From contig CAJADF010000084.1 of assembly GCA_903938485.1 (NCBI GenBank), positions 1 through 33,231 of the forward strand: DNA of 33,231 nt, read 5' to 3'. This DNA comes from an uncultured Methylococcaceae bacterium (GTDB lineage Bacteria; Pseudomonadota; Gammaproteobacteria; Methylococcales; Methylomonadaceae). The translations under genes and the position numbers were made by a program. The notes beneath the pieces are model-generated. The model had not been told where the DNA came from and did not search any database. It saw nothing but the letters and a program-made list of their open reading frames with translations. Shown here piece after piece: positions 6,710-16,768 of the stretch; the stretch's first letter is position 1, and each line of letters opens with the position of its first letter.

Positions 6710-9520
6710 ATGGAAAAAACTTACGCCCCGCATTCTATTGAACAACGCTGTTATCAAACTTGGGAAAACAAAGGCTATTTTGCCGCCCAATCAGAAGGTG
6801 AATCTTATTGCATTATGATTCCACCACCCAATGTCACAGGTAGTTTGCACATGGGTCATGCGTTTCAAGATACTATTATGGATGCCCTCACCCGTTATCA
6901 TCGCATGAAAGGTTACAGCACCTTATGGCAACCTGGCACAGATCACGCTGGTATTGCTACTCAAATGGTAGTAGAGCGTTTATGTAATGCTGAAGGCAAA
7001 ACCCGTCATGATTATGGCCGTGAAAAATTCTTAGAAAAAGTCTGGCAATGGAAGGATGAGTCTGGCGGCACGATCACTCGTCAATTACGTCGCATGGGTT
7101 CGTCTTTAGATTGGGAAAAAGAACGCTTTACCATGGATGAGGGCATGTCAGATGCCGTACAAGAAGTTTTTATCCAACTCTATGAAGAAGGTTTAATTTA
7201 CCGTGGCAAACGCTTAGTTAACTGGGACCCTGTCTTACACACCGCCGTATCTGATTTAGAAGTATTATCAGAAGAAGAAAATGGTTCTATGTGGCATTTG
7301 CGTTACCCCTTATCAAACGGTAAAGGTCATTTAATTGTTGCCACCACCCGTCCTGAAACACTATTAGGTGATGCCGCTGTGGCTATCCATCCTGATGATG
7401 AACGTTATAAACACTTATTGGGTGAGTTTGTCGTATTACCTTTAAGTGGGCGTTTAATCCCAATTATTGCAGATGAGTATGTTGACCCAGAATTTGGTAC
7501 CGGCTGTGTAAAGATCACCCCAGCTCATGATTTTAATGATTACGAAGTATGGACTCGTCACCGGAATACCTCTGTTATTCAAGCCTTACCGCATGGCGGT
7601 TTAATTAATATCTTGACCGTTGATGCAGCTATTCGTAGCAACACTGCGGATGAAGATAACTTAATCCCCAGCAAATATGTAGGCCTAGATCGCTTTGAAG
7701 CGCGTAAACAAATGATCGCTGATATTGATGCCGCGGGCTTATTAGAAAAAATCGTTGATCATAAGTTGATGGTGCCACGTGGTGATAGAACCAACAGCGT
7801 CATTGAGCCTTTATTAACCGATCAATGGTATGTCAAAGTAGCTCCTTTAGCAGAACCTGCCATTGCAGCTGTTGAAAATGGTGATATTAAATTTGTCCCT
7901 GACAATTGGAAAAATACCTATTACGAATGGATGCGTAACATTCAAGACTGGTGTATCTCTCGACAAATCTGGTGGGGCCATAGAATCCCGGCTTGGTATG
8001 ATGATTTAGGCAATATCTATGTTGGTAATTCTGAAGCCGCTATCCGCTCCAAACATCATTTAGCGGCGGACTATCCGCTTAAACAAGATGAAGATGTATT
8101 AGATACCTGGTTCTCTTCGGCTTTGTGGCCGTTCTCAACCTTAGGTTGGCCAGAAAAAACACCTGAACTGGCTAAGCATTACCCCACCAGCGTATTAGTC
8201 ACTGGCTTTGACATCATCTTCTTCTGGGTCGCTAGAATGATTATGATGGGACTTAAGTTTCAAGGTGAAGTGCCTTTTAAAGAAGTTTACATTCATGGTT
8301 TAGTGCGTGATGCAGAAGGCCAAAAAATGTCTAAATCTAAAGGTAATGTATTAGATCCGATTGATATTATCGATGGTATTGAATTAGAAGCCTTAGTTGA
8401 AAAACGTATATCGGGCATGATGCAACCGCATTTAGCTAAGAAAATTGAGCAAGATACCCGTAAGCATTTCCCTGATGGGATTCAATCTTACGGCACCGAT
8501 GCGTTACGTTTTACTTTTGCATCGCTAGCCTCAACGGGCCGTGATATCCGTTTCGACTTAGCTAGAACCGAGGGTTATCGTAACTTCTGTAATAAACTCT
8601 GGAATGCCGCACGTTACGTATTAATGAATACGGAAGAATTTGATAATGGTTTTTCTGGGGCTCCTGTGTCATACACTCAAGTCGACCTTTGGATTACTTC
8701 CAGACTGCATCAAGTGATTGCGACCACTAGCCATGCCATAGATAACTATCGATTTGATTTAGCAGCCCAAGCGATTTATGAATTTACGTGGAATGAATAC
8801 TGTGACTGGTATTTAGAATTAGCCAAGATCTCTTTGCAATCAGAAGATGAAAATCTACAACGCGGCACCCGTCATACTTTAGTCACGGTATTAGAAACTA
8901 TCTTACGTTTAGCGCATCCGATTATGCCGTTCATCACTGAAGAGATCTGGCAACGTGTCGCACCGTTAGCCGGTATTACAGCTGAAACCATTATGTTGCA
9001 AGCTTACCCTATCAGTGATGATGCACAGATCAAACTCGATGCGATTGAAGAAACCAACTGGGTAATGAACTTTATCTTAGGGGTGCGTCGTATCCGTGGC
9101 GAGATGAATATTGCCCCTGGCAAACCTTTACCGATATTATTACAACATGGCTCTGCTAATGACCAACAATGCTTAGCTAACAACTTTGCTTATCTTAAAA
9201 AGCTAGGTCGTTTAGAAGAAATCACTTGGTTAGACGCAAGTGAATCAGCACCTGAGTCTGCGATTGCGTTAGTTGGGGAATTAAACATCTTAATTCCTAT
9301 GGCAGGTTTAATTGATAAAGAAGCTGAATTAACCCGTTTGGATAAAGAGATTCAAAAGATAAGTAATGATCTCCCTCGCGTGGAAGGTAAATTAAGCAAT
9401 CCAACGTTTATTGATAAAGCGCCAGCGGATGTGATCGATAAAGAAAAGGCTAAATTAGCGGATTTACGCTCCACGTTAAATAATCTAGAGCAACAAAAAA
9501 CTAAAATACTAGCACTATAA
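6710..9520 (+). CDS. valS: valyl-tRNA synthetase
   Basis: The protein has 936 residues, the normal bacterial length. It is a class Ia aminoacyl-tRNA synthetase charging tRNA-Val in the cytoplasm. The HIGH motif is HMGH at residues 47-50 within [16 protein letters not shown]. The KMSKS loop is at 539-543, followed by [13 protein letters not shown]. The editing (CP1) domain is intact, with [10 protein letters not shown] near 218-227. The anticodon-binding domain follows at about 640-790. The C-terminal 65 residues form the usual tRNA-binding coiled coil, with the heptad-like stretch [15 protein letters not shown]. It is the last gene of the pepA-holC-valS unit, closed by a strong hairpin terminator. 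Confidence 0.98.
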   Translation: MEKTYAPHSIEQRCYQTWENKGYFAAQSEGESYCIMIPPPNVTGSLHMGHAFQDTIMDALTRYHRMKGYSTLWQPGTDHAGIATQMVVERLCNAEGKTRHDYGREKFLEKVWQWKDESGGTITRQLRRMGSSLDWEKERFTMDEGMSDAVQEVFIQLYEEGLIYRGKRLVNWDPVLHTAVSDLEVLSEEENGSMWHLRYPLSNGKGHLIVATTRPETLLGDAAVAIHPDDERYKHLLGEFVVLPLSGRLIPIIADEYVDPEFGTGCVKITPAHDFNDYEVWTRHRNTSVIQALPHGGLINILTVDAAIRSNTADEDNLIPSKYVGLDRFEARKQMIADIDAAGLLEKIVDHKLMVPRGDRTNSVIEPLLTDQWYVKVAPLAEPAIAAVENGDIKFVPDNWKNTYYEWMRNIQDWCISRQIWWGHRIPAWYDDLGNIYVGNSEAAIRSKHHLAADYPLKQDEDVLDTWFSSALWPFSTLGWPEKTPELAKHYPTSVLVTGFDIIFFWVARMIMMGLKFQGEVPFKEVYIHGLVRDAEGQKMSKSKGNVLDPIDIIDGIELEALVEKRISGMMQPHLAKKIEQDTRKHFPDGIQSYGTDALRFTFASLASTGRDIRFDLARTEGYRNFCNKLWNAARYVLMNTEEFDNGFSGAPVSYTQVDLWITSRLHQVIATTSHAIDNYRFDLAAQAIYEFTWNEYCDWYLELAKISLQSEDENLQRGTRHTLVTVLETILRLAHPIMPFITEEIWQRVAPLAGITAETIMLQAYPISDDAQIKLDAIEETNWVMNFILGVRRIRGEMNIAPGKPLPILLQHGSANDQQCLANNFAYLKKLGRLEEITWLDASESAPESAIALVGELNILIPMAGLIDKEAELTRLDKEIQKISNDLPRVEGKLSNPTFIDKAPADVIDKEKAKLADLRSTLNNLEQQKTKILAL

Positions 9521-9565
9521 ACGATAGAGGGAGTGCTATCCCTGTAAGCGCTCCCTCTATCGTTT
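9519..9565 (+). terminator. rho-independent terminator after valS
   Basis: A 15-bp perfect stem (9519-9533 with 9551-9565) extends by three more pairs, including one G-U, and begins at the valS stop codon. The 3' side runs into TTTGATTGATTT, a modest T-rich tract. Confidence 0.85.
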
Positions 9566-9619
9566 GATTGATTTATTGACTGATAATGAGATAAAAAGCG
9601 TTAATTAGTCAAAACCCGC

Positions 9620-9638
9620 TATACTACATAGTAGTATA
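9620..9638. promoter_or_regulatory. palindrome over a putative pilB -10 element
   Basis: TATACTAC-ATA-GTAGTATA is a perfect 8-bp inverted repeat. Its left arm contains TATACT, the best -10 hexamer before pilB. No good -35 is seen. The arrangement would suit a repressor covering the promoter. The site is 108 bp before the pilB ATG. Confidence 0.4.
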
Positions 9639-9745
9639 TGTTAGTCTCTATGATGTAATAAATTCCATCAACGCAGATATCTTCCCACTCATCTGCCCTG
9701 TAGAGTTATTTAGACTCTTATAACTTCAATCGATTTGATAATCTT

Positions 9746-11458
9746 ATGCCAAATGTTGCAAACGAAGATTATCTGCCAAAAGGCTTTAATCATTTTCTGA
9801 TAACAAGTCTGCAAGTTAATAAAACGTCAGCTCAACAATATATAATTGCGGCTAACAACATGCAGCTTAGTTTATTACGCTACCTTATTTTAAATAACTT
9901 AGCCGATGGTCTTGATGTGGCTACAAAAGCGTCTATTGAATATGGTTTGGCTTTACTAGATTTAAATGCTGTAGACTTAAGCAAGCTTCCTTTACATCTA
10001 CTTAATGAAAAACTGATTCGTAAACACAATACACTACCGCTTTTTTCAAGGGGCAATACACTATTTATTGCACTATCAGATCCAACTGATCAAACTGCGT
10101 TAGATGAAATAAAGTTTCATAGCCAATACCATCCAGAAGTCATTTTAGTTGAAGATCATAAATTAGCTAGAGCCATTGATATCTGTATTGATGCCTCCGA
10201 CACAGAAAATTTAACCCTATTTGAAAGAGCTCATAGTAATTTAGAAACTCCCCTAAGTCATGAGAACAACTCTGATGATACTGATATTAACGATACCCCA
10301 ATCGTCAGTTTTGTAAATAAAGCCTTAGCTGATGCCATCAAAAAAAACGCTTCTGACATCCACCTTGAACCTTATGAAAAGATATTTCGAATTCGGTTTA
10401 GAACAGATGGGATGCTCTATCTTTATGCCAAACCTCCACTCAGCATTGCTAATAGAATTATTTCCAGAATTAAGGTCATGGCAAAACTAAACATTTCAGA
10501 ACATCGAATACCTCAAGATGGACATATTAAAATAACGCTAAATAAAAACAAATCAGTAGATTTTAGAGTCAATTCCTGCCCTACTCTATTCGGTGAAAAA
10601 GTTGTTTTACGCATACTTGATCCAAACAAGGCTGAGATTGGCATTGAAAAATTGGGCTTTGAACCCGAACAAGAAAAATTATTTTTAGAGGCTATTAATA
10701 AACCTTATGGCATGGTCTTAGTAACCGGCCCTACCGGAAGTGGTAAAACGGTAACGTTATATACCGCATTAAATTTACTCAACCGAATTGAACGTAATAT
10801 TTGTACCGTAGAAGATCCGGTCGAAATAACAGTTGATGGCATTAATCAAGTTAATGTTAATTTAAAAACAGGCCTAACATTTGCTTCTGCATTAAGAGCC
10901 TTTTTAAGGCAAGATCCTGATGTAATAATGGTAGGAGAAATTAGAGATTTTGAAACTGCTGATATTGCTGTAAAAGCTGCCCAAACAGGCCACTTAGTAC
11001 TTTCTACTTTGCATACAAATGATGCACCACAAACACTCAATAGACTCTTACAAATGGGTATCGAACCCTACAATATTGCTTCAGCAATTGTACTCATAAT
11101 GGCGCAACGCTTAGCGAGATGCTTGTGCCCTTTATGCAAAAAAATAGTCAATTTACCTGAAGCGACCCTATTAGATTTTGGTTTTAGTAAAGCAGAGTTG
11201 AAAGACCTTATTCTATTTGGACCTGTCGGTTGTGATCATTGCAAATCGGGTTATAAAGGCCGTATAGGTATTTTTCAAATAATGCCCTTAAGCGATACCA
11301 TGCGTACTTTAATATTAGATAACGGCAATGCTGAACAAATTGCTGCTTTAGCAGATTTAGAAGAAATTAATACCTTAAGAGCATCCGGTTTAAAGAAGGT
11401 TAGATTGGGCATCACCAGTTTAGAAGAAATAGATCGAATTACTAAAGAAAAACAGTAA
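9746..11458 (+). CDS. pilB: type IV pilus assembly ATPase PilB
   Basis: The protein has 570 residues. It is the cytoplasmic hexameric motor that drives pilus extension. Residues 45-150 are the MshEN-type N-terminal domain. The secretion ATPase domain covers about 185-460, with Walker A GPTGSGKT at 328-335, the Asp box around 352-360, Walker B with DVIMVGEIRD at 392-401, and the His box TGHLVLSTLHTND near 414-426. A tetracysteine zinc site is formed by C461/C464 and a later C-x-x-C in GCDHCKSGYKGR, as in PilB and not in PilT. The start is ATG without a clear ribosome binding site. pilC begins 2 bp after its stop. No pilin gene lies between valS and pilB. Confidence 0.95.
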   Translation: MPNVANEDYLPKGFNHFLITSLQVNKTSAQQYIIAANNMQLSLLRYLILNNLADGLDVATKASIEYGLALLDLNAVDLSKLPLHLLNEKLIRKHNTLPLFSRGNTLFIALSDPTDQTALDEIKFHSQYHPEVILVEDHKLARAIDICIDASDTENLTLFERAHSNLETPLSHENNSDDTDINDTPIVSFVNKALADAIKKNASDIHLEPYEKIFRIRFRTDGMLYLYAKPPLSIANRIISRIKVMAKLNISEHRIPQDGHIKITLNKNKSVDFRVNSCPTLFGEKVVLRILDPNKAEIGIEKLGFEPEQEKLFLEAINKPYGMVLVTGPTGSGKTVTLYTALNLLNRIERNICTVEDPVEITVDGINQVNVNLKTGLTFASALRAFLRQDPDVIMVGEIRDFETADIAVKAAQTGHLVLSTLHTNDAPQTLNRLLQMGIEPYNIASAIVLIMAQRLARCLCPLCKKIVNLPEATLLDFGFSKAELKDLILFGPVGCDHCKSGYKGRIGIFQIMPLSDTMRTLILDNGNAEQIAALADLEEINTLRASGLKKVRLGITSLEEIDRITKEKQ

Positions 11459-11460
11459 CC

Positions 11461-12687
11461 ATGTCTAAACCCTTGAAAGATGATTATTTTGACTTTAACT
11501 GGCAAGGCACGGATAACAACGATACTTTTCATGAAGGCACGATTAATGCCAAAAGTTTATTGTTGGCTAGAGTTGCATTAAAAGAAAAAGGTTATCAAAT
11601 TTCAGCGATATCATTAAAAATAAAGCCTTTATTCCAAATTAATATCCAAACAATCAATTCTACCGAAATTGCACTATTTTTCAGACAACTAGCGACCTTA
11701 CTGAATGCTGGCATTCCATTGGTCCAAGCCCTTACTGTTATAGGCCACGGTCATGAAAATCAACGGATGAAAAATCTAATATTGGCAATTAATGAGGATA
11801 TCCAGAACGGACAGACCTTAGCTGAAAGCCTTAGAAAATTCCCCCACTATTTTGATCATCTAATTTGCAATCTTATTGAGGCCGGTGAAAATGCAGGAAT
11901 ACTTGAATCTCTGCTTACCAAAATAGCGAGTTATAAAGAAAAAACTGAGTTATTAAAAAAGAAAGTCAAAAAAGCATTAATTTATCCCAGTACTGTTTTA
12001 TGTATCGCATTTATTGTTACTACAATACTTTTAGTCTTTGTCGTACCCATATTTAAAGAGTTGTATACCAGTTTTGGCGCAGAATTACCATTATTTACTC
12101 AAACAGTTTTATCAATGTCTCAATGGCTTATCAATGATTGGTGGATAATATTGATTATGATATTTATAGGCTCTTTTAGTCTTTACTATGCTAAAAAGCA
12201 TTACAAACCCTTTGAGTATTTTTTGGATAGCCTGCTACTAAAACTACCTCTTATTGGGCTATTAGTAAATAAGTCTATCATTGCTCGCTTAACACGCACG
12301 TTATCTACTTTATCGGCAGCGGGTATCCCAATTATTGATGCGCTGCAATCTGTTGCAGGGGTCTGTGGCAATCATGTGTATTCTGAAGCAATACTTTCCA
12401 TGCGAGAAGATGTAGCAACCGGACAAAGACTTCAAGATGCCATGCTAAAAACCCATTTATTTCCTTACTTTGTTCAGCAAATGATTGCCATAGGAGAGGA
12501 ATCGGGGGTACTTGATAATATGCTGTCTAAAATTGCCGATTTTTATGAAACAGAAGTTGATAATCTGATGGATAACTTAGGTAGCTTAATAGAGCCCTTT
12601 ATTATGGTGATATTAGGTCTATTAATTGGTGGCTTAGTCATTGCAATGTACCTACCCATTTTTCAAATGGGCGCTGTCATTGGATAA
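11461..12687 (+). CDS. pilC: type IV pilus inner-membrane platform protein PilC
   Basis: The protein has 408 residues. It is the membrane platform on which PilB (and PilT) act. It has two T2SSF domains, at about 70-195 and 270-400. Each begins with the family pattern: FFRQLATLLNAGIPLVQAL near 80-98 and LTRTLSTLSAAGIPIIDAL near 279-297. Each also has a GE(N/E)(A/S)G turn. Membrane segments lie at about 172-198, 222-242 and 375-402. The start ATG follows the pilB stop by 2 bp, so the two are translationally coupled. A 110-bp gap with TATACT at 12745-12750 precedes pilD, which may therefore have its own promoter. Confidence 0.95.
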   Translation: MSKPLKDDYFDFNWQGTDNNDTFHEGTINAKSLLLARVALKEKGYQISAISLKIKPLFQINIQTINSTEIALFFRQLATLLNAGIPLVQALTVIGHGHENQRMKNLILAINEDIQNGQTLAESLRKFPHYFDHLICNLIEAGENAGILESLLTKIASYKEKTELLKKKVKKALIYPSTVLCIAFIVTTILLVFVVPIFKELYTSFGAELPLFTQTVLSMSQWLINDWWIILIMIFIGSFSLYYAKKHYKPFEYFLDSLLLKLPLIGLLVNKSIIARLTRTLSTLSAAGIPIIDALQSVAGVCGNHVYSEAILSMREDVATGQRLQDAMLKTHLFPYFVQQMIAIGEESGVLDNMLSKIADFYETEVDNLMDNLGSLIEPFIMVILGLLIGGLVIAMYLPIFQMGAVIG

Positions 12688-12797
12688 AACTCGACTAGTA
12701 ATAAAGCTGATTACATAGCAGACAAACCGCTCACTACATTATGCTATACTTTAATGAAACATCAGCGCCCATAATTTTTTTTTACAAAAACTAAACA

Positions 12798-13679
12798 ATG
12801 TCACAAACACTCGATAACCTATTCAATAACTATTACCTATTTTCTTTATTTATCGGGTTAATTGGGTTAATGATAGGTAGTTTCTTAAATGTAGCAATCT
12901 ATCGACTGCCGATCATGCTCCAAAATGAATGGCGCTCAGAGTGTTTAGAGTATTTACAGATAACTTCTGAAGTGACAACCCCGCCAAAGAAACTCTTTAA
13001 TTTAGCGATACCTCACTCTCATTGCCCTAAATGTGAATCAGCCATTAAGCCTCACCAAAATATACCCGTTCTTAGTTATATTTTTTTAAAAGGTCGATGT
13101 GCTAATTGTAAAACTGAAATACCCATTCGATACCCTTTCGTAGAAATTTTAACCACAGTGCTATCAATTATTGTCGCAATGCATTTTGGTTATTCCACAC
13201 ATACTTTTTTTGCACTGATTTTAACTTGGGGCCTTATTACTCTGAGTTTTATTGACATTGATTACCAATTATTACCCGATAATATTACTCAACCGCTACT
13301 TTGGCTAGGTTTATTCTTAAGTCTTTTCAATCTGTTCAGTACGAGTACTGATAGTGTAATTGGTGCAATATCGGGTTATCTAAGCTTGTGGCTTGTATTC
13401 CATGGTTTTAAATTAATTACTGGCAAAGATGGCATGGGCTTTGGTGACTTTAAATTATTGGCCGTTTTTGGAGCCTGGTTGGGCTGGCACTTCTTACCCC
13501 TTATCATCCTACTCTCCTCTTTAGTTGGCACTCTTATAGGTTTGATCATGATATCACTAAATAAACGGGATCACTCTTCGCCATTCCCATTTGGACCTTA
13601 TTTAGCTATAGCGGGTTGGCTAGCACTTTTGTGGGGAGAAGAACTTAATCAGTTCTATTTTTCTGCTTTTGGTCTTTAA
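12798..13679 (+). CDS. pilD: prepilin peptidase / N-methyltransferase PilD
   Basis: The protein has 293 residues. It is an inner-membrane aspartyl protease that cleaves prepilin leader peptides and methylates the new N-terminus. The cytoplasmic loop carries the zinc-type tetracysteine C76-x2-C79 and C101-x2-C104, found in the bifunctional forms. The catalytic aspartates are D153 (FIDIDYQLLPD) and D217 in GMGFGDFK. About seven hydrophobic segments are seen. It sits after pilB-pilC and 2 bp before coaE, the standard gammaproteobacterial order. It would also process type II secretion pseudopilins if the organism has them. Confidence 0.95.
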   Translation: MSQTLDNLFNNYYLFSLFIGLIGLMIGSFLNVAIYRLPIMLQNEWRSECLEYLQITSEVTTPPKKLFNLAIPHSHCPKCESAIKPHQNIPVLSYIFLKGRCANCKTEIPIRYPFVEILTTVLSIIVAMHFGYSTHTFFALILTWGLITLSFIDIDYQLLPDNITQPLLWLGLFLSLFNLFSTSTDSVIGAISGYLSLWLVFHGFKLITGKDGMGFGDFKLLAVFGAWLGWHFLPLIILLSSLVGTLIGLIMISLNKRDHSSPFPFGPYLAIAGWLALLWGEELNQFYFSAFGL

Positions 13680-13681
13680 AA

Positions 13682-14278
13682 ATGCTTAAAATCGGTTTAA
13701 CCGGCGGCATTGGCAGTGGTAAAACCACTGTAACAACAATTTTTGATAAACTCAATGTACCAATCATTGATGCAGACATCATATCTCATCAATTAGTTGA
13801 AAATGGCCAACCCGCACTACTGCAAATTAAGGAACTATTTGGCGAGTCTGTCGTCAATACTGATAGTTCTTTAAACAGACAAGCCTTGAGAAGCATTATT
13901 TTTGATAACCCCGAACAAAAAAAAATATTAGAGAACTTACTGCATCCTCTTATATACGAAAAGATAGAGTCAGAAATTAAACTATTAAATCAGGCTTACT
14001 GTGTAATTAGTGTTCCTTTGCTTTTCGAAACACAGATGACAGATTTGGTAGATAGAGTTTTAGTGATTGATTGTAGTGTCGAAGAGCAAATTAATAGGCT
14101 ATTGTCTCGAGATGGAATGAGTATAGACATTATAAAAGCCTTCATTAACAATCAAGTATCAAGAGAGTTTAGACTCAGCCATGCTGATGATTTAATAATT
14201 AATACCGGAACACACGATAAACTTGCAGAAGATGTTAAAAAACTGCACAATTTGTACCTTTCAATCAGTACGCACTAG
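13682..14278 (+). CDS. coaE: dephospho-CoA kinase
   Basis: The protein has 198 residues. It catalyses the last step of coenzyme A synthesis, phosphorylating the 3'-OH of dephospho-CoA. The P-loop GLTGGIGSGKTT is at residues 5-16. DADIISHQLV near 30-39 is the conserved substrate and catalytic segment with the D-A-D motif. HPLIYEKI near 92-99 and VPLLFE near 117-122 are also family motifs. The start ATG is 2 bp after pilD. It belongs to the pilD-coaE-zapD-yacG block. Confidence 0.95.
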   Translation: MLKIGLTGGIGSGKTTVTTIFDKLNVPIIDADIISHQLVENGQPALLQIKELFGESVVNTDSSLNRQALRSIIFDNPEQKKILENLLHPLIYEKIESEIKLLNQAYCVISVPLLFETQMTDLVDRVLVIDCSVEEQINRLLSRDGMSIDIIKAFINNQVSREFRLSHADDLIINTGTHDKLAEDVKKLHNLYLSISTH

Positions 14279-14291
14279 GATCGTTTTGTCT

Positions 14292-15062
14292 GTGAACAAC
14301 ACCATAACTTATGAATTTCCACTTAATGAAAAAATACGTGTATTCATAAGACTCGAACATCTTTTCAATCAATTTATTCATTTTTCTGCAAGTCCCGTTG
14401 TTAATGACAAACGTGCAGCTATTACCGTATTACTCGATATTATTTCTATATTTAAACGCACTGATTTAAGGTCAGAAGTATTAAAAGAATTAACCCGCCA
14501 AACCACTGTATTAAAAAAAATAGCGAATAGTGAGGGTGTCAATAAAGAAATGCTTCAGGGAATTCTGACTCAATTAGATGAAGTAACGAAAAAACTGCAT
14601 GGAATGACCGAAAAACTGGGATTGGGTAATACTGAAAATAACTTACTACAAAGTATCGCTCAGCGCAGTTCTATTCCGGGTGGCAGTTGTTCTTTTGATT
14701 TACCAGAATATCATTACTGGTTAACACAAGCTGAAGAAAATCGAGTTAACGATTTAGAAAACTGGTTTCGACCTTTCAAAGATATAAATACCGCATTAAA
14801 CTATATTCTTAATTTTATCCGCAATAGTTGCAATCCAAAACCTGAAATAGCGCTAGCGGGTTTTTATCAAATTGCTTTAGATCAAAATCAACCTTATCAG
14901 CTTATTAGACTGAATGTTGATAAATCTATAAAATGTTTTGCTGAGATTAGTGGTGGTAAACACCGATGCAATATCCGCTTTATGGAAGTCATGCCAGATA
15001 ACAAAATACCTGTTCAATGTATTACGGACATCCCTTTTACTTTGACTCGTTGTTTATTTTAA
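14292..15062 (+). CDS. zapD: cell division protein ZapD
   Basis: The protein has about 256 residues. ZapD bundles FtsZ filaments at the division ring. I choose the GTG at 14292 because the family begins directly with (N)[13 protein letters not shown]. The longer frame from 14223 would overlap coaE by 56 bp and add 23 unrelated residues. A TTG at 14286 is a second candidate, with AGGA at 14277-14280. Family motifs are [11 protein letters not shown] near 18-28, [15 protein letters not shown] near 134-148, and RLNVD near the C-terminus. No membrane segments are present. It ends in a 1-base overlap (TAATG) with yacG. Confidence 0.92.
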   Translation: MNNTITYEFPLNEKIRVFIRLEHLFNQFIHFSASPVVNDKRAAITVLLDIISIFKRTDLRSEVLKELTRQTTVLKKIANSEGVNKEMLQGILTQLDEVTKKLHGMTEKLGLGNTENNLLQSIAQRSSIPGGSCSFDLPEYHYWLTQAEENRVNDLENWFRPFKDINTALNYILNFIRNSCNPKPEIALAGFYQIALDQNQPYQLIRLNVDKSIKCFAEISGGKHRCNIRFMEVMPDNKIPVQCITDIPFTLTRCLF

Positions 15063-15280
15063 TGTCGTTATCTAATAAACAACTAAGCGTAAAATGCCCC
15101 ACTTGTAAGAGCACTGTAGATTGGGTACCAGAAAATAAATTTAAACCTTTCTGTTGTGATCGATGCCGTTTAATTGACTTAGGTGAGTGGATTTTTGAGG
15201 AAAAAAGAATTCCAGGTGAATCAATTGAATTAGATTTAACCGATGAAGATAATTTTTCTATCAATAATTATTCTAAGTAG
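15062..15280 (+). CDS. yacG: DNA gyrase inhibitor YacG (zinc-binding)
   Basis: The protein has 72 residues from the ATG at 15062, which shares one base with the zapD stop. YacG is a small zinc protein that binds GyrB and restrains gyrase. The ligands are C12-x2-C15 and C31-x3-C35, with the family context CPTC...[18 protein letters not shown]. The C-terminal 20 residues are acidic and variable. An upstream in-frame ATG at 15017 would run inside zapD and adds nothing family-like. Confidence 0.94.
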   Translation: MSLSNKQLSVKCPTCKSTVDWVPENKFKPFCCDRCRLIDLGEWIFEEKRIPGESIELDLTDEDNFSINNYSK

Positions 15281-15322
15281 AAAGGTTATTTAACTTATCA
15301 TTAAACTATATAGGTAAATATC

Positions 15323-15550
15323 ATGTGTCTTGCCTTACCTATGCAGATTACTAACATAGCGGGTAATAATGCCAAATGCATGACCCATGGTGTCATGCGA
15401 GAAGTGAGTTTAGCTTTATTGCAAGAAGAACAAATTCAAGTTGGCGATTATGTTTTGATTCACGTTGGTTATGCTTTACAAAAAATAACGGTAGCGGAAG
15501 CTTTATCTACTTGGGAATTAATTGACCAAATGCAAGCAACATCCGATTAG
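15323..15550 (+). CDS. hypC: hydrogenase maturation chaperone HypC
   Basis: The protein has 75 residues. HypC/HupF carries the Fe(CN)2CO group with HypD and delivers it to the [NiFe]-hydrogenase large subunit. The N-terminus MCLALPMQI carries the essential C2. The GDYVLIHVGYALQKI segment near 43-57 is the OB-like core of the family. AGGT precedes the ATG. It lies 42 bp after yacG and starts a tight five-gene hyp cluster. It is specifically HypC/HybG type by length; which hydrogenase it serves cannot be told. Confidence 0.95.
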   Translation: MCLALPMQITNIAGNNAKCMTHGVMREVSLALLQEEQIQVGDYVLIHVGYALQKITVAEALSTWELIDQMQATSD

Positions 15551-15551
15551 T

Positions 15552-15902
15552 ATGCATGAATTGTCTTTATGCGAGGATTTACTTGAGCAAGTGCTAAACA
15601 TAGCCAAGAAAAATCATGCCGAATATGTAGAGTCAATTACCCTTAACATTGGACCATTAGCGGGGATAGAACCACTTTTACTAGAAAATGCTTTCTCAAT
15701 TCTTAAAGTTTCTACACTGGCTGAGAACGCAGAACTCATTATAGAATCCTCTCCTGTTATTATTGTATGTAATGATTGCAATCAACAATCAACAGTTTCT
15801 GTAAACTATTTAATTTGTAATCTTTGCCAAAGTAATAATTCACAATTAATTAGTGGCAATGAATTAATATTGGCTAATCTAGCCTTATATACTGCTTCAT
15901 AA
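15552..15902 (+). CDS. hypA: hydrogenase nickel-insertion protein HypA
   Basis: The protein has 116 residues from the ATG at 15552, one base after the hypC stop. The frame extends upstream to a TTG inside hypC, but the family always begins M-H-E-L-S. H2 and the N-terminal amine bind nickel. The zinc site is C73-x2-C76 and C89-x2-C92. HypA passes nickel to the hydrogenase precursor together with HypB. The E-N-A-F-S-I segment near 45-50 fits the family A-F--V/I helix. It is co-transcribed with its neighbours. Confidence 0.95.
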   Translation: MHELSLCEDLLEQVLNIAKKNHAEYVESITLNIGPLAGIEPLLLENAFSILKVSTLAENAELIIESSPVIIVCNDCNQQSTVSVNYLICNLCQSNNSQLISGNELILANLALYTAS

Positions 15903-15921
15903 TAAATCTGAAGGTGCAACA

Positions 15922-16764
15922 ATGTGTAATACCTGTGGCTGTAATGTAACACCGGGTAATCAGCCATTTATTAATGCTGAAAAACCTCAAAAAGGCTTAA
16001 CAACAATCTCAGTATTACAGAATTTACTCACGCATAATAATAATCAAGCCGATCATAATCGTGCACACTTTGATACAGAAAAAGTATTAGTTATTAACTT
16101 AATGTCTGCTCCAGGCTCAGGAAAAACATCTTTATTAGAAGCCACCATTAAATCATTAAAAGCGTCTCTCAATATAGCTGTCATTGAAGGTGATCTTGAA
16201 ACTGAGAACGATGCTTTAAGAATCAAAGCTCAAGGTGTGCCTGCCTATCAAATAACCACGGGGACCGCCTGCCATTTAGACGCACATCTTATCCATAATG
16301 TGCTTCACCATATATCCCTTAAAGGCTTAGATCTATTATTTATTGAAAACGTTGGTAACTTAGTATGCCCTGCTAGTTTTGATTTAGGCCATCATCTAAA
16401 TGTAGTGTTATTATCTGTGACAGAAGGTGATGATAAGCCTTCTAAATATCCAGTTATGTTTAAGGCTGCTGACTTAGTACTGATAACTAAATCTGATTTG
16501 CTACCCTATTTAGATGACTTTTCTGTCGATAAGGCTAAAGAAAATATTCATAATTTGGCTAACAAAGCTCCTATACTGACTTTTAATACTAAAAATATTG
16601 CAACTATCGATACTTGGGGCTCTTGGCTAATGGCAGAAATAAAACATCACCAAGCACGCCTACTTAATCATCAAACGCTAAAACCAAAAATTCAGACTGA
16701 AGGCATAACTATTCATACCCAAACGTCTAAAAAACTTCATCCTGTTCTAAAGCCAAAGCAATAA
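15922..16764 (+). CDS. hypB: hydrogenase nickel-incorporation GTPase HypB
   Basis: The protein has 280 residues. It is a SIMIBI-class GTPase for nickel insertion. The N-terminus MCNTCGC (C2, C5, C7) is the high-affinity metal site of E. coli-type HypB. Walker A APGSGKTS is at 63-70 and switch region EGDLETENDA near 89-98. The G-domain metal site is C117-H118, and C149 lies in NLVCPASFD. LVLITKSDLLPYL near 189-201 carries the guanine-specificity motif (TKSD, a variant of NKxD). There is no His-rich nickel storage tract. The C-terminal tail beyond about residue 245 is His- and Lys-rich and variable. The gene lies 19 bp after hypA and 4 bp before hypD. Confidence 0.95.
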   Translation: MCNTCGCNVTPGNQPFINAEKPQKGLTTISVLQNLLTHNNNQADHNRAHFDTEKVLVINLMSAPGSGKTSLLEATIKSLKASLNIAVIEGDLETENDALRIKAQGVPAYQITTGTACHLDAHLIHNVLHHISLKGLDLLFIENVGNLVCPASFDLGHHLNVVLLSVTEGDDKPSKYPVMFKAADLVLITKSDLLPYLDDFSVDKAKENIHNLANKAPILTFNTKNIATIDTWGSWLMAEIKHHQARLLNHQTLKPKIQTEGITIHTQTSKKLHPVLKPKQ

Positions 16765-16768
16765 ATGT

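Noticed and set aside
14223-14291. Extended N-terminus of zapD
   Set aside because: The extra 23 residues are coaE sequence read in another frame; ZapD proteins begin at the ITYEFPLNE segment.
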